The notes: generated by a model not told the origin, from the letters alone. A stretch of 64,000 nucleotides of DNA from Arthrobacter tumbae (GCF_016907495.1 NZ_JAFBCC010000001.1:434001-498000), one strand, 5' to 3'. Shown: positions 33,330 to 42,165, numbered from the stretch's first letter. Program-made: numbers and translations.

Positions 33330-34658
33330 ATGAACCACGACGGCGCGCCGGTAGGCACCGTGGTCACAGCTGACTCCTCCGTGCCAGCGGATCCAACAAC
33401 CCTTCCCGAGACGGCGGGTGAGACCTCGGCTGATCACCCCTGGCCGCTCCATGTGCTCTCCGAAAAGCTGAAAGCCCACATTGAGCGTGCCCCCGCCGCC
33501 TGGGTCGAAGGGCAGGTTATCGAACTCAACAAACGGGGTTCCATGTGCTTCGTCACGCTCCGTGATGTTGACGCTGAAATTTCCCTGTCGCTCACTGTGT
33601 GGGGCACAGTTCTGGATCGGCTGACCATGCCGCTGGAGCGTGGCTCCCGGGTTGTAGCCAGGCTCAAAGCGGACTTCTGGGTGAAGACGGGCCGCCTGTC
33701 CATGCAGGCGTGGGACATTCGGCCGGTCGGTCTGGGCGATCTGCTTGCGCGGATTGAACGGCTCCGCCAGGCTCTTTCGGCCGAAGGACTCTTCGCAGCA
33801 CACCGGAAGCGTGCACTGCCGGCTCTCCCCCACCGGATCGGTCTCATCACCGGACGCGATTCCGATGCCGAAAAAGACGTTCTCAAGAATGCGCGCCTGC
33901 GCTGGCCTGCAGTGGAGTTTGAAATACGCGAGGTCGCTGTCCAGGGCGTGAACGCCGTCTCGCAGATTCGTTCGGCGCTGGTGGAGCTTGACCGGATGCC
34001 GGAGGTCGATGTCATCATCATCGCCCGTGGCGGCGGGTCCTTGGAGGATCTTTTGGCGTTCAGCAATGAGGACCTGGTCCGGGCCGTCTCAGCGGCCACC
34101 ACCCCCATTGTCAGCGCTATCGGTCATGAAGCCGATCATCCGCTGCTGGACGATGTGGCAGATGTTCGGGCGTCAACGCCAACAGATGCGGCAAAACGCG
34201 TTGTCCCCGATGTCAACGAGGAACTGCAGCGCATCCGCCAGGCGCGGACACAGCTTTCGCGCTGCGTGGACCAGCTGATGTCCCGTGAGACTGAGCGGCT
34301 GGTGCATTTACGCTCCCGCCCTGTGCTGGCCCAACCCTCCGGAATGGTGAGTGTCCGCCATGATGATCTTGTACGGCTTCGTGACCGCAGCACCATGGCG
34401 ATCGAAAGCGCAGTGGCACGCGAAGCAGACCGCGTTTCCCACCTTCGCGCCCACGTGAGGTCGCTTTCCCCGCAGAACACCCTGGACCGGGGCTACGCAG
34501 TGGTGCAGAACGAGGACGGCGAAGTGGTCCGGACCCCCGGTCAGGCACCGCTGGATTCCCTGCTCGCAATCAGGGTGGCCGGCGGACGCATCAGTGCCCG
34601 CTCTGAAACTCCGAATGAGCCCGCCATCGAATCTCCCACAAGCGAGGACCAGAAATGA
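33330..34658 (+). CDS. xseA: Exodeoxyribonuclease VII large subunit
   Basis: The catalytic subunit of the single-strand-specific exonuclease that trims DNA to acid-soluble oligonucleotides. It is 442 residues. The N-terminal OB domain (WPLHVLSEKLKAHIERAPAAW... LRDVDAEISLSL) is followed by the exonuclease VII catalytic core (RIGLITGRDSDAEKD, IIARGGGSLEDLLAFSNED, SAIGHEADHPLLD, DVRASTPTDAAKR), a long coiled coil and NTLDRGYAVV. Start ATG 33330 lies 12 nt after GGGAGG; ATG 33318 directly abuts that sequence and looks less usable. Its stop overlaps the xseB start. Confidence 0.95.
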   Translation: MNHDGAPVGTVVTADSSVPADPTTLPETAGETSADHPWPLHVLSEKLKAHIERAPAAWVEGQVIELNKRGSMCFVTLRDVDAEISLSLTVWGTVLDRLTMPLERGSRVVARLKADFWVKTGRLSMQAWDIRPVGLGDLLARIERLRQALSAEGLFAAHRKRALPALPHRIGLITGRDSDAEKDVLKNARLRWPAVEFEIREVAVQGVNAVSQIRSALVELDRMPEVDVIIIARGGGSLEDLLAFSNEDLVRAVSAATTPIVSAIGHEADHPLLDDVADVRASTPTDAAKRVVPDVNEELQRIRQARTQLSRCVDQLMSRETERLVHLRSRPVLAQPSGMVSVRHDDLVRLRDRSTMAIESAVAREADRVSHLRAHVRSLSPQNTLDRGYAVVQNEDGEVVRTPGQAPLDSLLAIRVAGGRISARSETPNEPAIESPTSEDQK

Positions 34659-34909
34659 CCGAATCTCCCGCGAAAGCTGCAGAAACACCCGCCGACGTGT
34701 CCCAGCTGAGCTATGAAGAAGCCCGTGAGCAACTGGTGAAGGTGGTCAGCCAACTCGAGGCGGGCGGAGTGAGCCTCGAACAGTCCCTTGCGTTATGGGA
34801 ACGCGGCGAGGCTCTCGCCGACCACTGCGAACAATGGCTTGAAGGTGCGCGCAAGCGGCTCGCTGCGGCACGCGATCAAACCGATGCACCTGGTGCAGCC
34901 AAGGGCTGA
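34655..34909 (+). CDS. xseB: Exodeoxyribonuclease VII small subunit
   Basis: The regulatory subunit of exonuclease VII, 84 residues, with the family core LSYEEAREQLVKVVSQLEAG, then SLEQSLALWERGEALADHCE, a predicted coiled coil. The ATG overlaps the xseA stop by 4 bp, so translation is coupled. It converges on the PPK2 gene with only 2 bp between stops. Confidence 0.95.
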   Translation: MTESPAKAAETPADVSQLSYEEAREQLVKVVSQLEAGGVSLEQSLALWERGEALADHCEQWLEGARKRLAAARDQTDAPGAAKG

Positions 34910-34911
34910 CG

Positions 34912-35766
34912 TCACGTAGCGGCCAGCTTTGCTTTCTCAGCGGCAACGTCGAAGGTGGCTTTCGGCCAACTGAGCTGCATCCCTGCAAGCGCATCAGTCA
35001 GCAACTGTTGGACGGCAATCCGGGCATACCACTTCCGGTCAGCCGGCACGACAAACCAGGGCGCGTCCGGCCTGCTGGTCCGTTCAATGGCAATCTGGTA
35101 GGCGTGCTGGTACTCATCCCAGAGTGCCCGCTCGGCCAGATCCCCCGGGTTGTACTTCCAGTGCTTGTCCTTGCGTTCCAGCCGCTCTGCCATGCGTTCC
35201 TTCTGCTCGTCCTTGCTCAGGTGCAGCATCACCTTGATGACCCGGGTGCCGGAATCCACCAGACCCGCCTCGAACTCACGGATCTCGCTATACCGCCCTT
35301 CAAGGACCTCCGGCTTGGCAAGCTTGCGCACCCGGTGGATCAGGACATCCTCATAGTGGGACCGGTCGAAAACACCGATCATTCCCGGACCGGGAAGCTC
35401 CTTTCGGATCCGCCATAGGAAGTGGTGCCTCTTCTCCGTCGGCGTGGGCGCCTTGAAGGCATGGTGTTCCACACCCTGCGGGTCCACTGCCCCCACCACA
35501 TGCCGGACAATACCGCCCTTGCCCGCGGTGTCCATGGCCTGCAGAATCAGCAAGACGGAAATCGAGCTGCCGAACCGGCTCTCGGCGAACAGCCTCTCCT
35601 GCAGTTCGGACAGGCCCTTCTTGCCGGCTTCGAGACGCGCCTTCCCTGCCTGCTTATCGCCGTCGAAACCCGGTGTTGAGTGAGGATCGATCTGGGCGAG
35701 ATCCACGTCCGGCCCCGCGAGCAGGGCCTGGGTGGGGGACACACTGAAATCGGGAACAACGTGCAT
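34912..35766 (-). CDS. Polyphosphate kinase 2 family protein
   Basis: A 284-residue phosphotransferase that uses polyphosphate to phosphorylate nucleotides. Walker A is MDTAGKGG (78-85), and Walker B and lid are VFDRSHYEDVL, HLSKDEQKERMAERLE and DKHWKYNPGDL. The PPK2 block VDPQGVEHHAFKAPTPTEKR is present. A single kinase domain suggests class I or III; which nucleotide it prefers cannot be read. ATG 35766 follows GAGGAGG; the open frame to 35868 overlaps the aminotransferase gene. It follows that gene by 37 bp on the same strand. Confidence 0.92.
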   Translation of the reverse strand: MHVVPDFSVSPTQALLAGPDVDLAQIDPHSTPGFDGDKQAGKARLEAGKKGLSELQERLFAESRFGSSISVLLILQAMDTAGKGGIVRHVVGAVDPQGVEHHAFKAPTPTEKRHHFLWRIRKELPGPGMIGVFDRSHYEDVLIHRVRKLAKPEVLEGRYSEIREFEAGLVDSGTRVIKVMLHLSKDEQKERMAERLERKDKHWKYNPGDLAERALWDEYQHAYQIAIERTSRPDAPWFVVPADRKWYARIAVQQLLTDALAGMQLSWPKATFDVAAEKAKLAAT

Positions 35767-35803
35767 GGAACCTCCTCGTTGAGGCGCCCGCCGGGCGCAC
35801 GGA

Positions 35804-37021
35804 TCAGGGCTTGTATGTACTGAGGAACTCCGCCAGCCGACCGATCGCGTCTTCGATGTCTTCGACACTCGGCAGGGTGACCATCCGGAAGTGATCCGGA
35901 TTGATCCAGTTGAACGCGGTTCCGTGCGAGATCAGGATTTTCTGCTGTTTCAGCAGGTCCAGTGCGAACTGCTCGTCGCTCTTGATCGGATAGACCTCGG
36001 GATCAAGCCGCGGGAACAGATACAGGGCGCCCTGTGCCAATTCGCAGGAAACACCAGGAATCGCGTTGAGCAGCTCGTGTGCCTTGTCCCGCTGCTGGCG
36101 AAGACGGCCGCCCGGCAGAATCAGGTCATTGATGCTCTGGTATCCGCCAAGGGCAGTCTGGATAGCGTGCTGAGCGGGCACGTTGGCGCACAGCCGCATG
36201 TTAGCGAGCAGGTTAATGCCCTCGATGTAGTCGGCAGCGCGATGCTTCGGTCCCGAAATGGCCATCCAGCCGCTCCGGAAACCGGCGATGCGGTAGGCCT
36301 TGGACAGACCGCTGAAGGTCAGGCACAGGACGTCGTCGCCGGTGACGGACGCAGCGTTCACATGCACGGCGTCGTCATACAGGATCTTCTCGTAGATCTC
36401 GTCGGCAAAGATGATGAGGTCATGACGCCGCGCAAGGTCAACGATCTGCTTGATCACTGAACGGGGGTAGACAGCGCCGGTGGGATTGTTCGGGTTGATC
36501 AGAACAATCCCCCTGGTCTGCGGGGTAATCTTCGACTCGATGTCCTCGACGTCGGGCCACCACGAGTTGCTTTCGTCGCAGAGGTAGTGAACGGCTGTTC
36601 CGCCCGCGAGGCTGACAGAAGCGGTCCACAGCGGATAGTCCGGCGTTGGCACCAGCACTTCATCGCCGTTGTTCAACAGGGCTTGCAAAGAGAGCGTGAT
36701 GAGTTCGCTGACTCCGTTGCCCAGATAGACGTCATCCACATCGATGTTCTGGATCCCGCGGCCCTGGTAGTACTGGACCACTGCCGTCCGGGCGGAGAAG
36801 ATTCCGCGGGAATCGCTGTAGCCCTGCGCATTGGGCAGGTGGCGGATCATGTCGACGAGGATCGCGTCCGGCGCTTCGAACCCGAAGGGTGCGGGATTGC
36901 CGATGTTCAGCTTGAGGATGCGGTGGCCTTCCGCCTCCATGTACTTGGCGTGCTCAAGCAGCGGCCCCCGAATGTCATAGAGGACGTTGTGCAGCTTGTT
37001 GGATTGCTTGAAATCGGCCAT
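35804..37021 (-). CDS. alaA: AlaA-type pyridoxal-phosphate aminotransferase
   Basis: A fold-type I aminotransferase of 405 residues, exactly the length of E. coli AlaA, the main glutamate-pyruvate transaminase. The N-terminus DFKQSNKLHNVLYDIRGP and LKLNIGNPAPFGFEAPDAI are typical of this subgroup. INPNNPTGAVYP and FADEIYEKILYD bind PLP, and FSGLSKAYRIAGFRSGW carries the Schiff-base Lys. ATG 37021 begins the conserved MADFKQS; the frame extends to 37060. It lies upstream of the PPK2 gene and after the opuC operon. Confidence 0.9.
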   Translation of the reverse strand: MADFKQSNKLHNVLYDIRGPLLEHAKYMEAEGHRILKLNIGNPAPFGFEAPDAILVDMIRHLPNAQGYSDSRGIFSARTAVVQYYQGRGIQNIDVDDVYLGNGVSELITLSLQALLNNGDEVLVPTPDYPLWTASVSLAGGTAVHYLCDESNSWWPDVEDIESKITPQTRGIVLINPNNPTGAVYPRSVIKQIVDLARRHDLIIFADEIYEKILYDDAVHVNAASVTGDDVLCLTFSGLSKAYRIAGFRSGWMAISGPKHRAADYIEGINLLANMRLCANVPAQHAIQTALGGYQSINDLILPGGRLRQQRDKAHELLNAIPGVSCELAQGALYLFPRLDPEVYPIKSDEQFALDLLKQQKILISHGTAFNWINPDHFRMVTLPSVEDIEDAIGRLAEFLSTYKP

Positions 37022-37099
37022 TAACACAGAATGCCATAGCCCGGGCCTGCCCCACCGCATTGTGATGAAGGCAACTGGGGCATGCCCGGGCGAACGGCG

Positions 37100-38071
37100 T
37101 TACTCGCCGGCCAGACCCTTTTCCTCGAGCCAGTCAGCGGCAGCGTCTGCGGGGTTGCGCTTTTCGTCGCCGCTTACCTCGCGGTTGAGGTCGATGAGAT
37201 CCTCAGTGGTGAGCATGCTGGAGACTTCATTCAGGACCGACTGCGCTTCCTCGCCGACCGTGTCCAGGTTCACCAGGGGCAGCACCTGCTGGGCGATGAA
37301 GTTGTTGGCCGGGTCTTCCAACACCACAAGATCGTTGTCGGCAATTGACGGCGTCGTGGTGTAGATGTCCGCAACCTGGACCGTGTCATTCAGCAGCGCT
37401 TCCAGCGTCACTGCACCGCCGCCGTCGTTGATTGCTTCGAAGGACTCCGGCACACAGCCGTAGTTCTCCTCCAGGCCCGGCAACCCGTAAGCGCGTTCGG
37501 AGAAGGTGCTCGGCGCACCGATCACCAACTCGTCGCAGACCTCGGCCATGTCTTCTATCGACGTCAGACCGTATTCCTCAGCCGTTGCAGCGGTGACAAC
37601 CATGGCGTCCTTGTTCTCAGCTTCAGACGCCTCCAGGATCCCGAGATTCATATCGGGAGACTCGGCTTCCAAGGCGTCGGGCAGCGCTCCAACGATGTCC
37701 TCCGCGGACTCCGCGGTGGCTTCAGCGTCCAGGAAGAGGAGCAGGTTGCCGCTGTAGTCGGGGATGATGTCAACGGATCCGTCGACGAGCGCCTGGTAGT
37801 AGATCTCACGCGATCCGATGTTGAGCTGGGTGTCAGCCTCGATGCCCGCGGCGTTGAGCGCGCCTGCGTAGACCTCGGCGATGATCTGGCTCTCGGGGAA
37901 ATCAGCGGAGCCGACGGTCAACGGACCGCTGCTGCCCTCTGCGCCTTCGCTCTCCGTTCCGCCCTGGGGATCCGAATTGGCCCCGCAGGCAGTCATGGCA
38001 AGCGCCGCGGTGAGCCCTGCGGTCAGCCCGAGCAGGCTGCGGCGGAAGCCGCGCGTGGATGATTTGATCAT
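37100..38071 (-). CDS. OpuC/ProX-type compatible-solute binding lipoprotein
   Basis: A 323-residue quaternary-amine/osmoprotectant-binding protein that feeds the permeases below. The signal ends LAMTAC (lipobox). The mature part has the OpuAC family profile: LTVGSADFPESQIIAEVYAGAL, IIPDYSGNLLLFL, ADIYTTTPSIADNDLVVLEDP. ATG 38071 follows AAGGAGG and overlaps the permease stop by 4 bp. The upstream part of the open frame (to 38833) is antisense or out of frame with that permease. The ligand is probably glycine betaine, choline or similar; this is inferred from the family. Confidence 0.92.
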   Translation of the reverse strand: MIKSSTRGFRRSLLGLTAGLTAALAMTACGANSDPQGGTESEGAEGSSGPLTVGSADFPESQIIAEVYAGALNAAGIEADTQLNIGSREIYYQALVDGSVDIIPDYSGNLLLFLDAEATAESAEDIVGALPDALEAESPDMNLGILEASEAENKDAMVVTAATAEEYGLTSIEDMAEVCDELVIGAPSTFSERAYGLPGLEENYGCVPESFEAINDGGGAVTLEALLNDTVQVADIYTTTPSIADNDLVVLEDPANNFIAQQVLPLVNLDTVGEEAQSVLNEVSSMLTTEDLIDLNREVSGDEKRNPADAAADWLEEKGLAGE

Positions 38072-38817
38072 GGTGTTCCTCCTTGTGAACTGACGTGGAC
38101 TTCCTGCCCACTGGTCTTTGACGATTCCGCCGGTACGCGGGAAGTCCGCAGGCCCGGCGAGACAGCAAATCGTTGAAGCAGTGCCATGACGCTGTCTACC
38201 GCAATGGCGACGACGGCGATCACCACGGCACCACCGAAAAGGCGCCCGTTGTCCCGCAGTTGGGTGCCTTCGATCAGGAAGACTCCCAGCCCTCCCAGAT
38301 TGATGAAGGCGACGACGGCGGCCGTCGCCACCACCTGAAGGACTGCTGCGCGGAAGCCGCCAAGAATCACCTGCAGCCCGTTGGGAATCTCCACCCGGAA
38401 CAGCACCTGCGCTTCGTTCATCCCCATGCTTCGGGCGGCGTCCACGACTGCGGGGTTCACGGATGAGATTCCTGCGTAGACGCCCGCGAGGATGGGCGGG
38501 ACGGCCAGGAGCACGAGGGCCCAGATCGGCGGCATCAGTCCAAGGCCTGCCAGCAGCACGAACAGGATGAGCACGCCCAGCGTGGGAAGGGCGCGCAGGA
38601 TTCCGACACCGGACACGATGATGATGCGGCCCTTTCCCGTGTGCCCCACGAGGAGTCCGACCGGCACCGCAATGGCAGCCGCGATAAGGATGGTGAGCGC
38701 TGTGTACCCCAGGTGCTCGATGATCCGGACCGGAATTCCACCGAGTCCGCTCCAGTTCGGCCCGAACGTGAGCCACTCGAACATCTGGACCAGCAGGTTG
38801 CTGCTTGAGTAATCCAT
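38068..38817 (-). CDS. OpuC-type ABC transporter permease
   Basis: A 249-residue binding-protein-dependent permease. The BPD motif lies in DAARSMGMNEAQVLFRVEIPN. About six hydrophobic segments surround it, with VGHTGKGRIIIVSGVGILRALP as the family's second-helix region. The ATG overlaps the preceding permease's stop codon by 1 bp and its own stop overlaps the binding-protein start, so the whole unit is translationally coupled. Confidence 0.92.
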   Translation of the reverse strand: MDYSSSNLLVQMFEWLTFGPNWSGLGGIPVRIIEHLGYTALTILIAAAIAVPVGLLVGHTGKGRIIIVSGVGILRALPTLGVLILFVLLAGLGLMPPIWALVLLAVPPILAGVYAGISSVNPAVVDAARSMGMNEAQVLFRVEIPNGLQVILGGFRAAVLQVVATAAVVAFINLGGLGVFLIEGTQLRDNGRLFGGAVVIAVVAIAVDSVMALLQRFAVSPGLRTSRVPAESSKTSGQEVHVSSQGGTP

Positions 38818-39527
38818 CAGACGCCCCCCGCATTCGGGACGTCAGTCGACAGCGCGCGCACCGGATCGGTCTGGTCCGGGGCAGCGGTGACCTTCGCCGC
38901 GCGCGACCAGGGTGTGAGCAGCCGTTCGAGTAGCACCAGCATCAGGTCCATGACGAGGGCAAGGACGAGCGTCACGATGATCCCGATCACGATCACGGTG
39001 GGGAAGGACCTGAACAGACCGTCGGTGAACAGGGTGCCGAGGCTCGGAATACCGATCAGCGCGCCTACGGAGACCAGCGAAATGTTGGTCACCGAGATCA
39101 CCCGAAGGCCCGCGAACAGCACGGGGATGGATAGCGGCAGGTCCACGGTCAGGAAACGGCGCAGCGGGGTGAAGCCCATCGCTACCGCTGCCTGGCGGAC
39201 GCCGTCGTCAATGGAATTCAGCGCGTCCAAAGTTGACCGGACCAGCAGCGCCACCGCGTAGATGGTCAGCGCGACGATGACGTTGATCATGTCTAGGACC
39301 TGCGTTCCGAGAATGAGCGGAAGCAGCACGAACATGGCAAGCGAGGGCACCGTGTACAGCAGTGCCGACGTCGTGAGGATTACTCCCCCGAGCGGCTTGC
39401 TGAGTCGTGCCGCCTGCGCGACCGGAACCGCAATGATGACGCCGAGGACCAGGGGAAGAATCGCCTGCACAAGGTGGTATCCCGTGAGCTCCGCGATGTA
39501 GGAGAAGTTGTCGATGAACCACTGCAT
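38817..39527 (-). CDS. OpuC-type ABC transporter permease
   Basis: The second permease of the operon, 236 residues. The BPD motif is VRQAAVAMGFTPLRRFLTVDLP, preceded by TTSALLYTVPSLAMFVLLP and followed by TNISLVSVGALIGIPSLGTL. About six membrane segments. It begins 1 bp after the ATPase stop. The C-terminal tail (AAPDQTDPVRALST) is hydrophilic. Confidence 0.92.
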   Translation of the reverse strand: MQWFIDNFSYIAELTGYHLVQAILPLVLGVIIAVPVAQAARLSKPLGGVILTTSALLYTVPSLAMFVLLPLILGTQVLDMINVIVALTIYAVALLVRSTLDALNSIDDGVRQAAVAMGFTPLRRFLTVDLPLSIPVLFAGLRVISVTNISLVSVGALIGIPSLGTLFTDGLFRSFPTVIVIGIIVTLVLALVMDLMLVLLERLLTPWSRAAKVTAAPDQTDPVRALSTDVPNAGGV

Positions 39528-39528
39528 G

Positions 39529-40698
39529 TCAGACCGCCGTGTTGTGATCGGTACGGCCGCGGTTCAGGCGTGCCTCCTCGATGAGCTCGAGTACCTCGGC
39601 CGCTTGGACCACACCGAGGACCTGCCCATCATCGTCGACCGTGACACCCAGACCGGACGGCGCAGACAACGCCGCATCGAGCGCGCGGCGGAGCGAATCA
39701 CCACGGCGGTACAGGGAACCGCCGGGCACGAGGTCGTTGACGGAACGAACGCTGTCCCGCATCGCCCGCGGCACCCATCCCTGGGGGCGCCCGTCGTCGT
39801 CGACCGCCAGAGTCCAGGAGGAATCGACGGAAACGCTCGGATCGGCGAGCCGGCTCACCCTCACGGTCTCGACGGGGTGGACCTGTACGCCGTCGCCATC
39901 CTGGAAAGACAGGCGGCGGAACCCGCGGTCCCTGCCCACGAACCCGGCCACGAAATCATCTACGGGCGCGCGCAGGATCTCTTCCGGAGCCGCATACTGG
40001 GCCAGCCGGCCGCCGGTGGCGAAAACCGCAACCTTGTCACCGAGGATGGTTGCCTCATCGATGTCATGGGTGACGAAGACGATGGTCTTGGCGAGGTCCC
40101 GCTGGAGCCGAAGCAGCTCTTCCTGGAGCTCGTGGCGCACCACCGGGTCAACCGCGCTGAAGGGCTCGTCCATCAGGAGGATCGGCGGGTCTGCAGCAAG
40201 AGCGCGTGCAACACCGACACGCTGCTGCTGACCGCCCGACAGTTGGCCGGGGTACCTCTTGCCGAGCGCGGGTGCGAGGCCGACGACGTCGAGCAATTCA
40301 GCCGCCCGTTTCCGTGCAGTTGTTCGCGGCACCCCGTTCAGCCGCGGCACGGTCATGATGTTGTCCAGTACCGTCCGGTGCGGCAGCAGGCCCGAAGACT
40401 GCATGACGTACCCCATGGACCGCCGCAGCTCGGAGGCCCGCTGCTGGCCGATGTCCTGGCCGTCGACCAGGATGCTCCCGGAGGTAGGTTCCACCATCCG
40501 GTTGATCATGCGCAGGGAGGTGGTCTTGCCGCAGCCCGAAGGCCCCACAAGGACAGTGACGGTGCCCCGATCGATGTCCATACTGAGGTTCTCCACCGCC
40601 GCCGCTCCCCCGCCGTAGCTTTTGGAGACGTTACGGAACTGGATCATTGCCGTGGATCCGGAGTTGCCCGCGCCGGGGCCCGAAGTCTTGCCAGTCAT
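39529..40698 (-). CDS. OpuC-type osmoprotectant ABC transporter ATPase with CBS domains
   Basis: A 389-residue ATPase of the betaine/carnitine/choline family. Walker A is GPSGCGKTT, the signature LSGGQQQRVGVARAL, Walker B LLMDEPFSAVD, H-loop FVTHDIDEA. The C-terminal ~110 residues have two CBS-like segments (DDDGRPQGWVP; VTVDDDGQVLGVV), which in OpuC-type systems sense ionic strength. ATG 40698 was chosen because the added upstream residues to 40770 look non-coding; only a weak AAAGG lies upstream. It is the first gene of the four-gene operon. Confidence 0.92.
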   Translation of the reverse strand: MTGKTSGPGAGNSGSTAMIQFRNVSKSYGGGAAAVENLSMDIDRGTVTVLVGPSGCGKTTSLRMINRMVEPTSGSILVDGQDIGQQRASELRRSMGYVMQSSGLLPHRTVLDNIMTVPRLNGVPRTTARKRAAELLDVVGLAPALGKRYPGQLSGGQQQRVGVARALAADPPILLMDEPFSAVDPVVRHELQEELLRLQRDLAKTIVFVTHDIDEATILGDKVAVFATGGRLAQYAAPEEILRAPVDDFVAGFVGRDRGFRRLSFQDGDGVQVHPVETVRVSRLADPSVSVDSSWTLAVDDDGRPQGWVPRAMRDSVRSVNDLVPGGSLYRRGDSLRRALDAALSAPSGLGVTVDDDGQVLGVVQAAEVLELIEEARLNRGRTDHNTAV

Positions 40699-40827
40699 GA
40701 AGCAATACCTTTCATCGACGTCAGGCCCGGCTCTTAGCCGCTCCCTAGCGATTCTGCGCACCCGCCACAAGTAAAAAGGCTCAGCGGAGGCATCGTCTTG
40801 TTGAGTCTAGCTAGGCGTTCGTTGCAC

Positions 40828-40839
40828 ACAAGCGCTTGT
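40828..40839. promoter_or_regulatory. LacI-type 12-bp palindrome upstream of the opuC operon
   Basis: ACAAGCGCTTGT is a perfect palindrome with the central CG flanked by AAG/CTT that LacI/GalR-family regulators often bind. It lies 130 bp upstream of the ATPase start. No LacI-family gene is in the window, so the regulator is unknown. Confidence 0.35.
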
Positions 40840-40871
40840 ATGGCCGGTGCGTAAACTTTGTCTCGAATCGT

Positions 40872-40895
40872 TAACAGGGAACCGGTTCCCTGTTA
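40872..40895. terminator. 24-bp perfect palindrome after rsgA
   Basis: TAACAGGGAACC is followed directly by its exact complement. As RNA it forms a 10-bp stem with a CCGG loop, 35 bp past the rsgA stop. No T-run follows. It is probably a terminator, though a protein-binding site for opuC is also possible. Confidence 0.55.
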
Positions 40896-40930
40896 GCGGG
40901 CGCTGGTGTAAACCGGCAAATCGGGGGGCA

Positions 40931-42019
40931 TCATCCTTCCCGGAAGCGATTGCGGAAGTCCTTCGCCATGGCCGCCTCCTTCGCCGTGCGGTGGAAGGAC
41001 CGGCCGTGCCGGCGCTGCTCGGCGATGCTCTGGCGGCGGTGAAGGCTGGCAAGCTCCCGCTGCATCTTCCCGTAGCTCAGCCAGCGGCGCTCCTCCAGTT
41101 CGCCCGTGCCAAGTGCCGTTTGGACGGCACACCCCGGCTCGGAACCGTGCGCACAATCCGTGAACCTGCAGTGCAGAAAGAGTTCCTCAATATCACCGAA
41201 GACCGCCTCGAGTCCGTCCTCGGCGTCCCACAGGGCGAAGCCCCGCACGCCCGGAGTATCCATGAGGACCGAACCGGATCCCAGCGGGATGAGCTCCCGC
41301 GCCGTGGTGGTATGCCGTCCCTTTCCGTCACCCGCGCGCACTTCCCCCGTATCCTGGGCATGAAACCCCACCAGCGCGTTGATCAGCGTCGACTTGCCTG
41401 CGCCCGAGGGACCGATCAGTGCCAGCGTGCTTCCCGCACCGATCCGGACGTGAAGTGCATCAAGGCCGTCACCGGCCTCGGCGGAGGTGGTGAAAACCTC
41501 CACGCCCCGGGCACGCTCGACGGTCTGGGACACCACGGCATCGAACCGGCTGCTCAGATCGGCTTTGGTCAGGATGACCAGGGGCACCGCGCCCGAGTCC
41601 CAGGCTGCAACGAGGGTCCGCTCGAGCCTGTTGGCGGAGAGCGGACGGTCGATCGGCACCACCACGCCGACCAGATCGATATTGGCTCCAAGTACCTGCG
41701 CCTCGGACAGCGGATCATGCGCTTTCTTGCGCTGCAGGGTCGAGTAACGCGGAAGGATGCCGACGACGGCGGGTGGCACCGCGCCGTCGTCGTCGTTGTT
41801 TCGTGCAAGCGCCACCCAGTCACCGGTCACCACTGTGCCGTCGGTTTCCACCTGCAGCGGGCCGTGGTTGGTGATGAGCAGAACCCGTCCGCGGTCGGCA
41901 CGGATTGCGCGCGCCGGTTCGAGGGCGGGGTGGCCCGGTAATGGAAGGGCGGACGGGAAAGTGAAGGAGAAGAGGCCGCGGATGCGGTCGGTGAAGCCGT
42001 ACTCGGAAAGCGTGTTCAA
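40931..42019 (-). CDS. rsgA: Ribosome small-subunit-dependent GTPase RsgA
   Basis: A circularly permuted GTPase that checks 30S subunit maturation. It is 362 residues. An N-terminal OB-like domain (RVLLITNHGPLQVETDGTVVTGDWVAL) is followed by the permuted G motifs: ILTKADLS (G4) before GPSGAGKSTLINAL (G1), then DTPGVRGFALWD (G3). The zinc knuckle is CRFTDCAHGSEPGC. It starts at TTG 42019 with AAGGA 7 nt upstream. The N-terminal coding region includes a palindrome encoding NNDDDGAVPPAVVG. A short open frame lies just upstream. Confidence 0.94.
   Translation of the reverse strand: MNTLSEYGFTDRIRGLFSFTFPSALPLPGHPALEPARAIRADRGRVLLITNHGPLQVETDGTVVTGDWVALARNNDDDGAVPPAVVGILPRYSTLQRKKAHDPLSEAQVLGANIDLVGVVVPIDRPLSANRLERTLVAAWDSGAVPLVILTKADLSSRFDAVVSQTVERARGVEVFTTSAEAGDGLDALHVRIGAGSTLALIGPSGAGKSTLINALVGFHAQDTGEVRAGDGKGRHTTTARELIPLGSGSVLMDTPGVRGFALWDAEDGLEAVFGDIEELFLHCRFTDCAHGSEPGCAVQTALGTGELEERRWLSYGKMQRELASLHRRQSIAEQRRHGRSFHRTAKEAAMAKDFRNRFREG
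41760..41793. repeat. ACGACGACGGC-type palindrome inside rsgA
   Basis: GCCGTCGTCGT (41783-41793) pairs with 41760-41770 at 10 of 11 positions around a 12-nt centre. It encodes DDDGAVPPAVVG in rsgA, closely similar to the peptide encoded by the copy at 9263-9296. Confidence 0.55.
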
Positions 42020-42058
42020 GGAAAGTCCTTCTTCAGGAGCCTTCCACCAAGGAAAGAA

Positions 42059-42148
42059 TCAGTGCGATTGCGGGCGGGAGGCGAGGGTTATGACGATGGT
42101 GGTGCGTGCAGCTGTCAGGCAGGATGCAGCAACGGAAACCAGATTCAT
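42059..42148 (-). CDS. Short open frame with a strong ribosome site upstream of rsgA
   Basis: A 29-codon frame beginning MNLVSVAASCLTAART and ending RPQSH. AAGGAGG lies about 6 nt before its ATG, the best ribosome site in this part of the window. Hydrophobic in the middle, with one Cys. It could be a leader peptide coupled to rsgA (start 39 bp further on), a small membrane protein, or part of a mobile-element remnant linked to the hairpin at 42166-42186. I do not recognise it. Confidence 0.4.
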   Translation of the reverse strand: MNLVSVAASCLTAARTTIVITLASRPQSH

Positions 42149-42165
42149 AACGTCACCTCCTTCAG

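Noticed and set aside
38305..38335. GGCGACGACGGCGGCCGTCGCC-like palindrome in the OpuC permease
   Set aside because: It encodes an ordinary Ala/Val helix (VATAAVV) and its arms do not match the recurrent ACGACGACGGC type fully.
39508..40737. 409-residue plus-strand open frame
   Set aside because: It is antisense to the OpuC ATPase, whose Walker and signature motifs are intact.
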